DNA from: Chinchilla lanigera
Lineage: Eukaryota; Chordata; Mammalia; Rodentia; Chinchillidae
DNA length: 64,000 nucleotides
NCBI RefSeq assembly: GCF_000276665.1
Contig: NW_004955472.1
Coordinates: forward strand, 9,733,443-9,797,442
Direction of reading: 5' to 3'
The notes beneath the pieces were generated by a model. It searched no databases. It was not told where the DNA came from and was given only the letters and a program-made list of their open reading frames with translations. Of this stretch, positions 13,127-25,194 are shown piece by piece. Positions within the stretch are counted from its first letter, which is position 1; every line of letters starts with the position of its first letter. The translations under genes were made by a program, and so were the position numbers.

Positions 13127-13462
13127 AGTTATGGACTGAATGCTTATGCTCCCTACCCCGGTTTACACATTGAAGCCCGTATTCCCAATGGGATGGCATC
13201 AGAGGGTGAGGCCTTTGGCAGGCAGTTAGGTGTAGATGAGGTTATGTGTTTAGAGCCCCTCTGATGGCACTGATGCTTTTATAAGAAGAGGAAGAGAAAA
13301 GAGACTTTTCTGTCTCCATTCTGTAAGGACACAGCAAACAGGGGACTATCTGCAAGCTGAGAATCCCCTCACCAGAAACTAAATCCAAAATCTTTAGTTT
13401 GGACTTAACAGCCTCCAGAACTTTGAAAAATAAACATCTAGTTTTTAAAATCACCTACTTAT
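13127..13462 (+). mobile_element. MaLR-type LTR, plus strand
   Basis: Clear ordered landmarks of a mammalian MaLR LTR: TATGGACTGAATGC, CCCAATGGGATGGCATC, GAGGCCTTTGG, TTATAAGAAGAGGAAGAGA, GGACACAGCAA, CAGCCTCCAGAACTTTG and an AAATAAACATCTAG tail signal. The 3' end is interrupted by the ID SINE that follows. The minus-strand ORF at 13242-13454 is chance. Confidence 0.8.
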
Positions 13463-13463
13463 G

Positions 13464-13569
13464 GGGCTGGGGATTTAGCTCAGCGGCAAAGAGCCTGCCT
13501 GGCAAGTGCAAGGTTGTGAGTTCGGTTCCCGGTACCGGAGAAAAACCCAAAAAAAATAAATAAATAAAT
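13464..13569 (+). mobile_element. ID-type tRNA-derived SINE, plus strand
   Basis: Full head with TAGCTCAGCGGCAAAG and GAGTTCGGTTCC, then an AAAT-rich tail. Flanked by a 17-bp duplication with one difference (AAAATCACCTACTTATG at 13447-13463, AAAATTACCTACTTATG at 13570-13586). It inserted at the end of the MaLR LTR. Confidence 0.95.
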
Positions 13570-13586
13570 AAAATTACCTACTTATG

Positions 13587-14540
13587 ATATTAAACCTACA
13601 CTGACTAAAGGGTATTTTTAGCCTGTATTGTAGTCAGGGGTTTGCAAGGGAAGCAATATAATAGAGGACACATAGTTTATAGTATTATGTTATAATATTC
13701 ACTCAAAGAGAAAAATGCAAAAGAGTATGGGAGATCTATCCACATACTTGAGACCCAAACAATCCAGCCGAGGGCCTGGATCCCACAGAAATGCCCTACG
13801 GGAGTCCAACTAAAGACCTAGAGCCATCACAGTGTCTCACACAAGTCTGTATCAAGTATCTGCACTAGGAAGGCCCAAAGGTCAGTGGTGGAACCTAGAA
13901 AGTCTGCGTCAGCAGGTGAACTGATCTGTGCCAGCAGGCTGAGGGATCTGCACTGGAGCCAGCAGGCGATGTTCAAGGTAAGGACCATTGCTCCCCAAAA
14001 GAGAACCGCAGCCTCTTCAGTGACAAAGAGGTCCTGAGCTCCTCTGATGATGAGAACAGCTGAGTTCATATCAGGAAAGTCAGTGTGACAAGTTTCTCCA
14101 GGAGAACCAACAGCATCACCTCTTCCCCTCCAGTTCTCCTTGCTGCTATTTTCTCTGGGAAATTTCCTTGATCCATCTTCCTTCCATCTCACGATAGATG
14201 TCCCAGTTACATATAGTTAGATGAGGATTTATTTTTATATAACTCTTGCAGGGATGACTAGAAACACGCTAGGTTTATTTTTACTCCAGATTCCATGCTA
14301 TAGTCTCCAAACAATAGAAAAATGTGGAAATATTTGTTTCAACAGGCATTTCTTCCAATTTGTTCTGTCTGGGATGAACATTTCTCCAGAAACACTCTGA
14401 ATAGTAATTCTCTGCTGTGTGAACTTCACTCCAAAACAAGACTCACCATTTGGTTGCAGCAGAGCAATAATAAATAGTGCGATGTTGGGCACTTTACAAA
14501 ATTCAGAAAACGAGAGCACTCCCATTATGACTTGTCTGCA
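13587..14540. other. unannotated stretch, higher GC than average
   Basis: The minus-strand ORF at 13827-14192 (121 codons) has no recognisable domain. Part of it may be an old LTR, but I cannot assign it. Confidence 0.35.
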
Positions 14541-14915
14541 GATGTCCCCCCACAGCCTCAAGTGGTCACAGCTGGGTTCTTTGGAAGTGGCTGGGTCTAG
14601 GGTGTGTGATGCTGAGATTAAAGGTGACCCACTCTGGGTGCGGATGGCACTGCCCCAGGGGTGGGCACCCTGGATCAAATATAAAGACAGACATGGTTGC
14701 GGCTCCCTCTGCTTCTTCAGTACTTCTCTGCTTTGGCTGCCTCCAGCCCTCCACTCTGAGCACTGTTGCTTCTCCGCTGCCATGCCCCTCTGCCATGCCA
14801 GCCTGCCTTGGAAGCAGCTGACTCTGGACCTCTATAAACTTCGAGCCAAACAAGACTTTCCTCTTTTAACTGTTGGTGTTGGGTATTTTGTCTCAGCAAT
14901 GAAAAAGTAACATGA
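14541..14915 (+). mobile_element. MaLR-type LTR (MT/MST-like), plus strand
   Basis: The right half is diagnostic: CATGCCCCTCTGCCATGCC, CTCTATAAACTTCGAGCC, then TTGGGTATTTTGTCTCAGCAATG and an AAAAAGTAACATGA end. The left border is approximate. Five overlapping short ORFs on both strands (14298-14910) fall in it; their number only reflects its higher GC and lack of stops. Confidence 0.75.
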
Positions 14916-15235
14916 CCACTGTCTCTATAAGTATATTGGACCAGAAAAGTTAGATTATAGATATAGTAAAATCAAAGCTGAAAGAAATCTCAAGAGGATT
15001 CAGGTCTACTTTTAATACTCATAAGTCTTTGAAATAGTTACATGTTTGTTCTTTAATATCTCCAATCACTGAAGTTTCAATACTGCATGGAAAGAAATCA
15101 ACCCAACATATTTCTAACATAGAAATATCAATTGTATGTCAATTCAATCCTTTCTCCATACGTTATGTTATGGCATATATTCTCCTGTATCTATCCATGA
15201 AACTCCATATTGCTACTTTTTTTTGTGTTTGGTTT

Positions 15236-15326
15236 TTTTTTAGTTTTGCACTCTGGGAATTGAATTCATGGCTCCACAAAAACCAGATATACCCTTTACC
15301 ATTGAGCTATAGTGCCAATTCACTCA
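15236..15326 (-). mobile_element. old ID-like SINE fragment, minus strand
   Basis: Diverged reverse complement of an ID head (GGAATTGAATTCATGGC ... CATTGAGCTATAGTGCC) with a T-rich stretch on the left. No duplication kept. Confidence 0.5.
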
Positions 15327-16872
15327 ATCAAGTTTAATTTCTCTAAAATCTATTAGTATTTCAGTATTTATAAGCTGTTATTAGGGTATTACCAACATAA
15401 TCACTTTAACCATACGTGTACTCATATTCTGTACAAAACAGCATTGAGCTCTTCCTGGAAGAGAAGAAGATATGAGAGCATTGGGATATGTATTTGAAAG
15501 AAAAGATAATAATGTTTATGCATGAAAAGAATCTAAGGTATTTTGAAATCATCACAATTAAAATAGACAATGGCCTACAATTAAGAATACACAAATTTTT
15601 CTAGAGAAATTAGTTGAATAAATAATTACAGTCCTCATAAAATAAACTGTTTGACATATACAAAAATTGGAAAACAAGTTGTTAGGTTAAATGAATTTAT
15701 CTACATAATTATTTTTGTCACTGTTTTGTTTTTCTTTTAGAATTCTTATCATAGCAATTACTATCTTAACATGCACTGGCAAATTCCAGAAAACCAAAAT
15801 CCAATAGCTTTTGGATATTTCACCTTTTATTTCTGGAATGTGTTTGGATGACTAAGACAAGCAGATGCTTCTTTGCATCATGGAAAGACGCAAGCAGACT
15901 TGAAGCTCAGTGCAAATGCAACTGCATATTCATCAGGCTCCCCGGTTATAAATGGCAAAGGCAACACTGGCTCACAGCTTAGCCCACAACATCCGTACTC
16001 AGGATCATGAAATAGTCTGGTTTTCCTTGAGTCTAGAAAAACAAGAGGTTGTAAAAACAGATACGAACAGCATATGAAACAAATAATTCAATAAATGTTA
16101 ATACAGTCATCCATACGCAGTTTAATCCCTTTTCAGGTACATGCATGTGGAAATAGTAATATAAACTATTGTATTTTAACATAGTCATTAACACATTTAG
16201 GAACGACCACTATGAAGTATGTTCCCCTATTACAGCATCAAGCAACAGAGCTTGGCAGTGATTCATGAGGATTGCTATGCTATTGATTACAATATCAAAT
16301 GGTGATATCTAAAGAGAAACCCATGGAGTTAATCATCACTAACACATACCTTTGGCATCAGAGTCAGATCAGATCAAGAAGTCTCTCTAAGGTTATTTAA
16401 ATAAAAGAAGACTTCAGGGAAACCATAGCTTTTATATTAAAAAATAAGAATTTCACATAAAATGAATGAATCTACCATGAAGTATGGACATATGAATGGG
16501 GAGTTAACAAAAATAATATCAATATATATCAGATAAGCTGATTTTGTTCTTATTTAACCTCTGTAAAATTATTACTAATATAACAGTGAATCAGTGTTGA
16601 ATATTGATATACCAGTTGGGATATGGAGCAAACATAATCAGATTATGCACAGTTTTGATAAAATGAGCACCCCTACTCTCCCTACTCTTCCAAAACCTGG
16701 TGAAGAAATAAGCCTTTGTGATTCCACCATTTAAAGAGAAGAAAACAAAGCAAAACAAAACACATATTGCCATTTCATGAAAAAGCATATCATAAATTTA
16801 TATGCTTAGAATTTGATAATATCAAAACAGATAAGATCTTTCCTTCTGATTAATCTCAGTACAGAATGCACA
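15327..16872. other. unannotated AT-rich stretch
   Basis: No gene or repeat recognised. 15840-16010 is slightly richer in GC but has no long ORF. Confidence 0.4.
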
Positions 16873-16982
16873 GGAGCTGGGGATTTAGCTCAGCGGCAAA
16901 GCGCCTGCATGTCAAGCGTAAGGTCATGAGTTTGGTTCCTGGTACCCGAGAAAAAAACCAAAAAAAAAAAAAAAAAAAAAAA
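16873..16982 (+). mobile_element. ID-type tRNA-derived SINE, plus strand
   Basis: Good match over the whole head (GCTGGGGATTTAGCTCAGC ... GGTTCCTGGTACCC) with a long A tail at 16959-16982. No clean target-site duplication seen. Confidence 0.9.
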
Positions 16983-17264
16983 TTGAAAACACAGACACAT
17001 GCGGTGAGTGAGCCATCCAGAAGGCTAAGGTCAGTTGATGGTGCAGATGCTGAGAACAGGGCGTAATATTGGTAGACCAGAACGCTGTCCTCCATCCAAA
17101 CTCAGAGCTGGTGGCCTCTCTGAACAATAGCAAGTTTTGACATAAACTCAAAATTATCTTTCATTCTTATAGTTTCAAAACCTTGAACATAGTTATTATC
17201 TTCATGATGCATATTAAAATTAAAAAGTAAAAAAATTGCAAATGCTAGAAATTGCACTGACAGG

Positions 17265-17425
17265 ATTTTGTGTGATCTTCATGACATCCCTATGAGGTAC
17301 GTATCATTAGTGCACTTTACATGGTATAAAATAGAAGTTCATAAATGCTTAATAATTTAATAAGGATTCATTAAATTGTAACTATCACAGCGTCAGTCCA
17401 AACACTGGATTGCAATACTCTCAGG
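17265..17425 (-). mobile_element. MIR fragment, minus strand
   Basis: The text follows the reverse complement of a MIR: GTGATCTTCATGACATCCCTATGAGGTACGTATCATT in overlapping pieces, with the usual spacing. Ancient mammal-wide SINE, much diverged. Confidence 0.55.
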
Positions 17426-17429
17426 CCTC

Positions 17430-19285
17430 ATGCTTTATCTACTAGTGATTAAATCCAGTACTGCAACTCACCTCTTTTTCTATAAAGGGACACACAGTAA
17501 ATATTCTCAGCTTTGTAGACCAGATGTCTCTTTGTCACAGCTACTGTTTGCTGTTATAGAATGGAAGCAGCCATGAACTAATGGACAAACCTATAGCTCA
17601 ATGCAACTTTCCTTACAAACACAAGTAGTAGTCCAGACTTACTGAACCTTTTCTCACATCATTTTATCAAATGTTCTGCTGGAGAATCAACTGCCAAATA
17701 CTTTTTTGTGTGAGTATTCTACTGCATAAGGTAAAATATTCATCCAGGACATTGTGTAAGTGGTATAGGCAGCAGGAAAATCTCAGTGCCAAGTGTAAAG
17801 CCCACATTCTAACTCATATCAAAACCCACACTCTGGCATGAATGACCCTGCAGAGCAGAGGATGTTTTCACTACAACCAATGGGGTTGAAAGCCTCACTC
17901 AGGCTTTCTTTTTATTAGTATACAAGTAGCCATGCTTTCCTGTACGTTGTGGGATGAGTTCTTGACATCAAACTTCTGTATTCTAGAATTTCAAGACAAA
18001 ATAATGAGTAAGTTTCTAACATTTGGTCTGTGCTGAGAGGGAGGACAAAAGGGAAAGACAAATGCATAACACATGTATGGATTGGTATCTGAAGGCTGTA
18101 TTACTGCTAAAGTAAGCACCAAGTGGATAAAAATTCCATCTGAGAAGTTTTAGTGGTGGTTATTTTTGTCAAATATAAGTGGCAACTTCATTCAATGACA
18201 TCAATTTAGAAACTTTTCCAAAAATCTAAAATAATTTGTCAAAGAAAAGTGTTACTAAAACTCATATTCAAGTCAAAAGGCTGTAGCCACAGAAAGACTA
18301 AAGGTTCCTGTTTCTCTCTGGTGGCCTCATTTTGTGTCCATATTTTCCAAAACTTTACTTCTTCGACTCATATATGAGAAATACAAATATAAACATATAT
18401 GTTCATCATTCTTAACATGCCTTTAGATGCATAGATTATAGGTTCTGGTTAATATCTATAAGTGGATAAATAACAAAATTATCTTATGATATAATCATTA
18501 TATGAATTTATTCTGTATTTTTTGTTTAAAGTTCTTAAGGGTCAGTCAAATTTTCTGAATTTCAAAATAAAACTATAAATGTGTGTGTGTGTGTTAAATT
18601 TATAGATTGATAAATTTATGTACTTTTAAATCATGTGCCTCAAAGATTAAGAAACATCATGTGTGTGTGTGCATGTGCATGGGGTGTGTCCACCCCATGC
18701 CGAAAATCTATATTGTGCTTCTCTTTCCCCTACCTCCTTCCATCATTTTCTACTGATTTGTGGAATCCTCAGTTGCTTAATGAAACATGACATGTTTAAT
18801 TAACTGTTTAATGTTATTCTTCCAGCATAGATTAGAAAATCCATGAAGGAAGTTTTTTCCTTTTCCTTGTTGTATTCCCAAATATTTGAACAATATATGG
18901 GACCAAAAAATCACATAATAAGATTGCATAAAACTAAATAACTTTTGACTAAATAAATTAACTGACTTCCCCTTTAGGTGAAACATAAAGGAAGATACTT
19001 GTGTCAAAAACTCTTTACACAAATAACCTTCAAAGGTGTAAGACCTCGTCTCATTTTTAAGACCAATTTTTACATGTACATTTAGATGAGTCCTGAGAAG
19101 TTTTTCTCACAGCTGTGCCCCCCAGGAAGGAATGTGTTCACGGGGACCCTGCACATTGTCACAGAGCAAAATCAGTCTTCAACTGCTGTCTGCTTAGATG
19201 GTTCAGTTAAGCTTCTGATAGAGTATCAAGTAAATTGCCAATTTGGGTGACTGGATCAATAATAATAATTCCTTGTTATTTGTTT
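17430..19285. other. unannotated stretch with two GT microsatellites
   Basis: Short (GT)n runs at about 18580-18594 and 18660-18671, the second followed by a hairpin at 18677-18700. No gene seen. Confidence 0.5.
18677..18700. repeat. perfect 10-bp-stem hairpin
   Basis: GCATGGGGTG and CACCCCATGC pair exactly around a TGTC loop, immediately after a (GT)n run. Confidence 0.85.
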
Positions 19286-19682
19286 AGCAAGCACTTACAC
19301 TTCACAATAACACTTTCACATCTGTTGTTCAATTTTATCCTTAAAAGAATAAGGTGCCAGCAAGAGTATCAGGCTACATTTTTCATTTCTCAAATAAAGA
19401 CATTTCAGAGAAATTGACCAGCAGAGATGGAATACAGTATAAACCCCTAGGTTTTCTACCCCTTAGTTCATTATTCTGTTCATTTGGTGACCCTGTCCTG
19501 GGACACAGCCACCTTTGTTGAGGTGTAAACAAGTATATTTAACAAACAAGCACATTCAAGGTGAGTGGCAGAACCATAGTTAATCACTTAATTTTTTCTA
19601 AAATAGAAATGAGGAGAATTAATCCCAGCTGTGTGATGATTTCCTCCCAGATCAGAGGTGGCATATTATAAGGAAGACCGTG

Positions 19683-19775
19683 TGTAACAGTGCAAAGGTC
19701 CTTGACCTCGGATCCAAATATTGACTCTATTCCCAGCACTGGCCCAATGTAACTTTCATAGGCACATTTGAAAAT
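19683..19775 (+). mobile_element. MIR fragment, plus strand
   Basis: Core MIR order: GTGCAAAGGTCCTTGACCTCGGATCC, then CAAATATTGACTCT, then a CCAGCACTGGCCCAATGTAAC region. Diverged. Confidence 0.5.
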
Positions 19776-19824
19776 AGCTCTACACTTTATAGTTACGAGA
19801 CAGATCTTTTGTTTTGAAGATTAA

Positions 19825-20115
19825 TCATAATATATACATGTGAAAGTATGCATTTAAGCCCCACACCCAGATTTTCTCTGAGAATATTACGTCCCTTTCT
19901 ACTAGCTCGTTAGCCATCTCGTCCATATCACGTGTATCAGCCATCAGCTCATTAGCTCTCTCGTCCATATCACGCATATTAACAATAAGAACGTGATGTG
20001 TTGGAGCAGCATCATTCACCACACAGTACAGTGTGGGCCCCCTGCTAAACAAGAGTTGGCTGTCATAATTTTGACCAATTACAGGCAAAAAAACAGAAAA
20101 GAATTTTAAAAACAA
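19825..20115 (-). CDS. unrecognised 96-codon ORF with a 14-residue internal repeat
   Basis: I do not recognise this ORF, and it may not be coding. It reads MFLKFFSVFLP... and contains two tandem 14-residue copies, RDMDERANELMADT and RDMDEMANELVERD, from a 42-bp DNA tandem duplication at about 19904-19987. The start is hydrophobic and could look like a signal peptide by chance. No Kozak context, splice site or neighbouring exon supports it. More likely a non-coding tandem duplication that happens to keep frame. Confidence 0.15.
   Translation of the reverse strand: MFLKFFSVFLPVIGQNYDSQLLFSRGPTLYCVVNDAAPTHHVLIVNMRDMDERANELMADTRDMDEMANELVERDVIFSEKIWVWGLNAYFHMYIL
19904..19987. repeat. 42-bp tandem duplication
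   Basis: Two adjacent copies with a 42-bp period, sharing TCTCGTCCATATCACG exactly. The second copy has a handful of substitutions. Confidence 0.85.
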
Positions 20116-20639
20116 ACAAATTCATTTCTTCGAATTTAAGTGGATGTCAGGTGCAACATACGTTTGATGTCTTCTTTTTTTTTGTTTCCACTTCTTCCTG
20201 TCCGGCATCTGAACAAGAAGGTGAAATAGCCCCGTGTGACTACGAGGAGGCATAGCCATGATAGGAATAACTGGGAGAGGGTCAAGGGACCCTCACTGTA
20301 GCAAGAACCCACTCCTTGACACTCTGTGTTCACTATTTGTGACTAAAAGCAAAGACCCTTATTCTGTACTTCACTGTTCGGGAGAATTTCCTTGACTTCA
20401 AACAAAATTCCCATCCCATAAATTTCCTTTTATTCAAATTTCTTTAAATGATTTCTCAATTCACCCTAAAAATACTTCCAAATTAATATTTATTTAATAA
20501 AATAATCAATATATTGAATTGCTGGGGCTGTGGAAGCCAGGGTTAACATTCAGGTAGGTGTGTCATACCCAAGTTTAAACTCTCACCCATATATACAGTG
20601 TCCAATGCAGTAAGTTTTCATCAAGATCACATTGAATGT

Positions 20640-20855
20640 AAGGGATTTCTTTGATGTGGTATATTTAGCACTTTGTAAACCTGATGTAGGCCTTCTATTA
20701 TCACACTTTATAGGTAAGAAGGGCCAGCTGTAGAGAGCCAAAGATGCTCCCCAGGATCATGTTTATGGAGAGCAGAGCTGTGCAGATTCAAACACTGCGC
20801 TGCTAGATTCCAAATCCATATTCCCAATGCCCGTGCTGCACTTCTTTGATTGCAC
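20640..20855 (-). mobile_element. MIR, minus strand
   Basis: The sequence follows a MIR in the reverse sense: ACTTTATAGGTAAGAAGG, a CCAGGATCATG part, GAGCTGTGCAGATTCAAAC, CACTGCGCTGCTAG, and a final CCAATGCCCGTGCTGCACT. Confidence 0.6.
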
Positions 20856-22395
20856 TATAGAATGTCAATGTCCAATTGCTGCTAACAGAAATTTGAGTAT
20901 TGAAAACAGAAATTTTCTTCAAGAACATCTAGCTGTTCATTGCATGTATGGTGGAGCCTCTTCTGGTTAGGGATGAGTTCTCACCACATTAAGTCTGCAC
21001 TGAACTCAGTTGTGCTTTACACACCCAAACTGACTACCTTCATGAAATATCTTACTCTATTGTGAAGTTACTAATAATTTGAATAGATTCCACATAGCTT
21101 AAACATCAAATATTGTCCTCAGTGTATGCTGAGCATTTTTCTGCTGGCAGACACTCCTTAAGTTTTCATTTTAACCCTTGAAACCTTAGGGATAAGGATA
21201 AACAAGCCCCTACTATCTGGTACAAGATTGTCAGACTTCTAGTTGCATTCCTTTTGAATTCTTTCATGTTAAGCCAGACAGAGGCACTTCTGTTTTCTTC
21301 CCTTTAGCATCTGGAATATCAATGATCTAGGATGTATTTTCATGGATTTAGAGTCTAAAATGTCACCACATGCTGTGGCTAATCATAATACATAATAATA
21401 ACTGCTGTGAAAGTTCTTTCACTGTCAGTTTTATTTTTATTTCCTTTAAAAAATAATTTCAGTGCCCATTGCTGTGCCTCTGAATACATTTACAAGTCAA
21501 AACCATGTATTAGATTTTTTTCAAAAAGACAAAATGCTAACACCCAGACCCTTCAAATCTCAAGCCTCAGGCATAATAATTGGGCTGCTAGCACAGAAAA
21601 ACAGTGATTTTAGATGGCTAAGAATTTAGGTAGAATCATAGACTCAGAGAAATTGTTAACTTTGAAGCCTATTTAGTTTAAATTTCATGTGTTACATTAC
21701 TATTTATTACTTCATAATCACACAAAAACATATAAAATATTTTATGAAGTAACTATCTACCCATTCATTTAACTCTATAGGAAATTTATTCCAAGTCAGT
21801 TGCCTTTTTTAAGACTGTATTTCAGTGGCAAGATGTGGTTTTGTTACTTCTGTGTGTATGTTGACTGGGACGCTTACTCTCAAAAGCTTCTGTTCAGTAT
21901 TTCTGGGTTCTATAGTTAATCAATTTTTATACACATAACTGTTCAATTATTTAAAGATGGAAAGCATCTCTGTAGGTCTCATGTTTTTCTTTAACATGCT
22001 AATAAGTTATATATACACAGCTCTATAGCATTTGGATAGAATTTATTCAGTTGACTTTATACTAAATAGCCTATATGTAAAGATAGCTATAATTTAGATA
22101 TGTACCTAAAGGATACGTACCACTGAAATTAAAGGTCAATTGTAAGTCCAAGTGATCTTCCAAATGAAACCCTTACAGGCTGAAGAAAATAAGAATAGTT
22201 TGTATAACTTTAACACCGGTGTCTTCAACACTAGATGTCATGCAAATGCTTTACCCTAGCTGATAGATATTCTCCTTCCTCCCTTTCCCTCCACTTCATT
22301 CTCATTTTCTTAATGGAACTGCAGTCAGGAAGTTAGGACCCTCAGATTAGGCTTTTCTCCTTTAGAATACCCTGAGCATACAGCGTGTCTTCAAA
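20856..22395. other. unannotated AT-rich stretch
   Basis: Nothing recognised on either strand. Confidence 0.45.
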
Positions 22396-22399
22396 TAAC

Positions 22400-22665
22400 A
22401 AGGCATTCATTACCTTCTAACCTCTTAATTCAAACTCTATGTTACATAGTCCCATAAGTCTGTGCATTGCTGCACCCACAACTTGTAAGGCATTCCGCCA
22501 TTATGACTGTACACTTATTCAAAACCCATTTGTCCATCCATCTCCATAAGGAAAACAGATTAGTCTTACTTTTGCTCATTATCCACTGAGCTGCCCTCAA
22601 ATTTTAGTTCAAAGTAGATGAGAAGTAAACATTTGTTGAATAAAACATTAAATGGATGATTGTAA
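22400..22665 (+). mobile_element. L2 3'-end fragment, plus strand
   Basis: Ends in the L2-like GTAAACATTTGTTGAATAAAAC ... AAATGGATGAT pattern (written in two parts), preceded by pyrimidine-rich text of the right length. Strongly diverged. Confidence 0.45.
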
Positions 22666-25194
22666 GCAAAATTAGATAAAAGTTTCAGGGAAGGAAGGGT
22701 TGAATTTGGCAAAAACAGATGCAGTGAATTAAATGAGCTAAAATCCAGTTGCCTAGGGGATTTGTATGTGTGTTTGTATGTGGATGAGCACACACATGCA
22801 TGTGTGCTTGTGTGCACTTATGAGGAAGGGGAGATGGCTAAATGGAGACAGACATGAGCCGTAAGGCACAAGCTGAATCTTACAACTTAAACCAGAGTCT
22901 GGGGTAGAGAAATTAGCAGTGACCCTGAATGAGATTTTCTTAGACTCCTCATCTTCTCCTGCCTCAAACAGTGACTCTCCCATCTTCCTTTACTCTTGTA
23001 GACCAATGGAAAATTTAGTCTCTAGAGAGTTTAGTAACAGAAGTCCACATTTTGAGACATAAAACACAGCTAACATATAAAACGGTGGGGAAGGGAAGTG
23101 AGATGAAATTAGACAAGAGGGACTCAGTGAACAACCACGGAATTGCCAGCATCTTCTCTGGAATATAGCCTGTCAGGTTTACTCAGGCTAGAACTGGGAA
23201 AGTGCAATGTGCAGGTCCTCAGAAAAGCTGGTGCCAAAGAAGATTAAATACGTAGGAAAATTCATGAGAAAAGGTCCTCGGGAGATGGAAGAAGGAAGAA
23301 ATGGGAGTAGGCAGGAGGAGAAGCAGAAGAGAAAAGGACTGAAGTGGAAGTTTCAGACTGCATTGCAGGTCTAAGACAGTTTTGGCCAAGCCAGTGGCAA
23401 GTTCTTGGACAAAGATACCACTTGAAGAAATGGTCCTTTATATCAACACTCAGCACAAGGCCAGGCCGCACTGCTCATCCACTGTGTACGGTAGCAAGGG
23501 AAAGAATGTGCTCAGCTGAGGCGCAGGTGCGGAACGAGAGCCGCTGCGGCAGTTACTCACTATAGTTGCATAGGTAAGTGATCTGAGCAGTACACTTTCA
23601 TGCCCACCACTATTTACTTTCAGGAAACTGAGCACCCCCTGAAAATTACATTACAATTCAATTTCTTCATGGAAGGACAATAAGCATCTTATATGGAGAT
23701 TTAAATATGTACATAAAGTCCAGAACCATAAATGCTATTGAGATATACAACTTTTAACATGACTTGTAATGTTCCTCACCTATAACCAAAAAAAAAAAAA
23801 AAAAAACCAGATCTGTAAACAAATATGAGATAATGTTGCCAACTAGTTATTCTCATTGGCAGATTTTTTTCTGTGGGAATTATGTCCTTTTCTATATATT
23901 TGAAATGGTTCAAAATTGGGTGCTTCAGAAGAAAAAAAAGACACACAAGAATGTGAGAAACTCCTCTGCTGAGTACGACAAGGTGGCTGTACCAGGATAC
24001 AAGTTTTAGGTATAAAGAGAAGAAATTCAGAAGATGCCTGAATAGGCCAAAGTCCAGTAACTTAAACAAACAAAACAATGAACAACAGGGTCCTAACATA
24101 AAATTAAGTCTGTTTTTAATTTCTGCCATTCTGCCTACCTATCATCTATTCTCTTCCTTAGCAAGCACAAAATTGTAAATTTTTTCTTTAGAGTCACCAT
24201 TCCTCCCCACTCCTGTGGTTTTAGTGTGGTGGAAGTGCTCCCTGATATATGCTGTACATGGGACTCTGACTTAACAAACGACAGCATTCTGTTCCCGGGC
24301 TATGATATTTGAATATTTGCCTCACAGACACATAATCCAAATGGTACAGCAAGATTCCATCGTTTTTGGTATTTTGAAACTCAAGAAAAAACAGCTTTCA
24401 ATGTACATAATTTCTATGCTCCTACAATTACAAAGCTGGAAATCATCTCACTATAATGGAAAAAGCAACCCAAAGATGAAGTTTCTAAAGATGAAAGTTA
24501 ATCCAGAGAAGGGGAAAATCTGTGTGTGGTAGTGATGCCTCAGTTCAAACCCTGCAGTGCCTAGAATCAAAGAATTAAAACAAGTCAGTAACTTCTTTTT
24601 TTATTTCTTAATTTGAAATTGGTTTAAGCAAAGAATTGGATAAGGTTTTATATTGGTAAATAGAAAGTAAATATTCTGACCTCTGATAGTGTTGAATTAA
24701 CAGAAGAAAAGAGACATTGCATTTGTTAATTTAGAAATATTGCATTTGTTAATTTAGAATTATGCATTTGTTAATATTAGAATGCATTTGTTAATTTAGA
24801 ATTTTATCTGTTGAAACTAAAACTAAATACATTTTACAGATCAGAAATTCTACTTTTAAGAGTTTATTTTATGTATTTTCTTGACAAAGTATGTAATAAA
24901 GTTTTCAAAGTGTGTTTCATGCGGTACAGTTGTAGGAAAAAAAAAAGAGAAAAGAGAACCTAAACATAAATTAATAGGATTGGTATTAAACAAATTATAC
25001 TGAGATAACTACAAAGAATGAGGAGGTAGTTATAATAGAACCAGTGGCCAATAATGACAAAACATTTCTTTTTAGTTTTAAAAGAGAATGGAACATAGAA
25101 CATGGTATAGCATTGAAAAAGCTGTTTAGAAGAGAGGATATACAGCAAGACATGCTGCACCCATTTTACCTTCTGGCCTCCTTGTTGTTTTTGT
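22666..25194. other. unannotated stretch, one locally GC-rich patch
   Basis: Most shows nothing. A patch at about 23480-23580 has several CpGs and ends in a consensus-like splice donor (AG|GTAAGT at 23572-23578). A 17-20 A run sits near 23789. No confirmed exon. Confidence 0.35.
24719..24804 (+). repeat. minisatellite-like tandem repeat, 4 units
   Basis: Four units of 20-23 bp, each starting GCATTTGTTAAT and followed by a variable (TTAGAA)-type end. Confidence 0.85.

Noticed and set aside
13464..13569. tRNA-like heads with A and B boxes as functional tRNA genes
   Set aside because: They have A-rich tails and target-site duplications and recur many times, so they are SINEs. No cloverleaf with a proper acceptor stem was found.
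14298..14910. Cluster of ORFs up to 163 codons on both strands
   Set aside because: They overlap a MaLR-type LTR; open frames on both strands reflect base composition.
22788..22808. CACACATGCATGTGTG palindrome as a regulatory site
   Set aside because: It sits in GT/CA-rich simple sequence and is expected there by chance.
24719..24804. CRISPR-like array
   Set aside because: Units of 20-23 bp are adjacent with no unique spacers, and the host is a mammal; it is a small tandem repeat.
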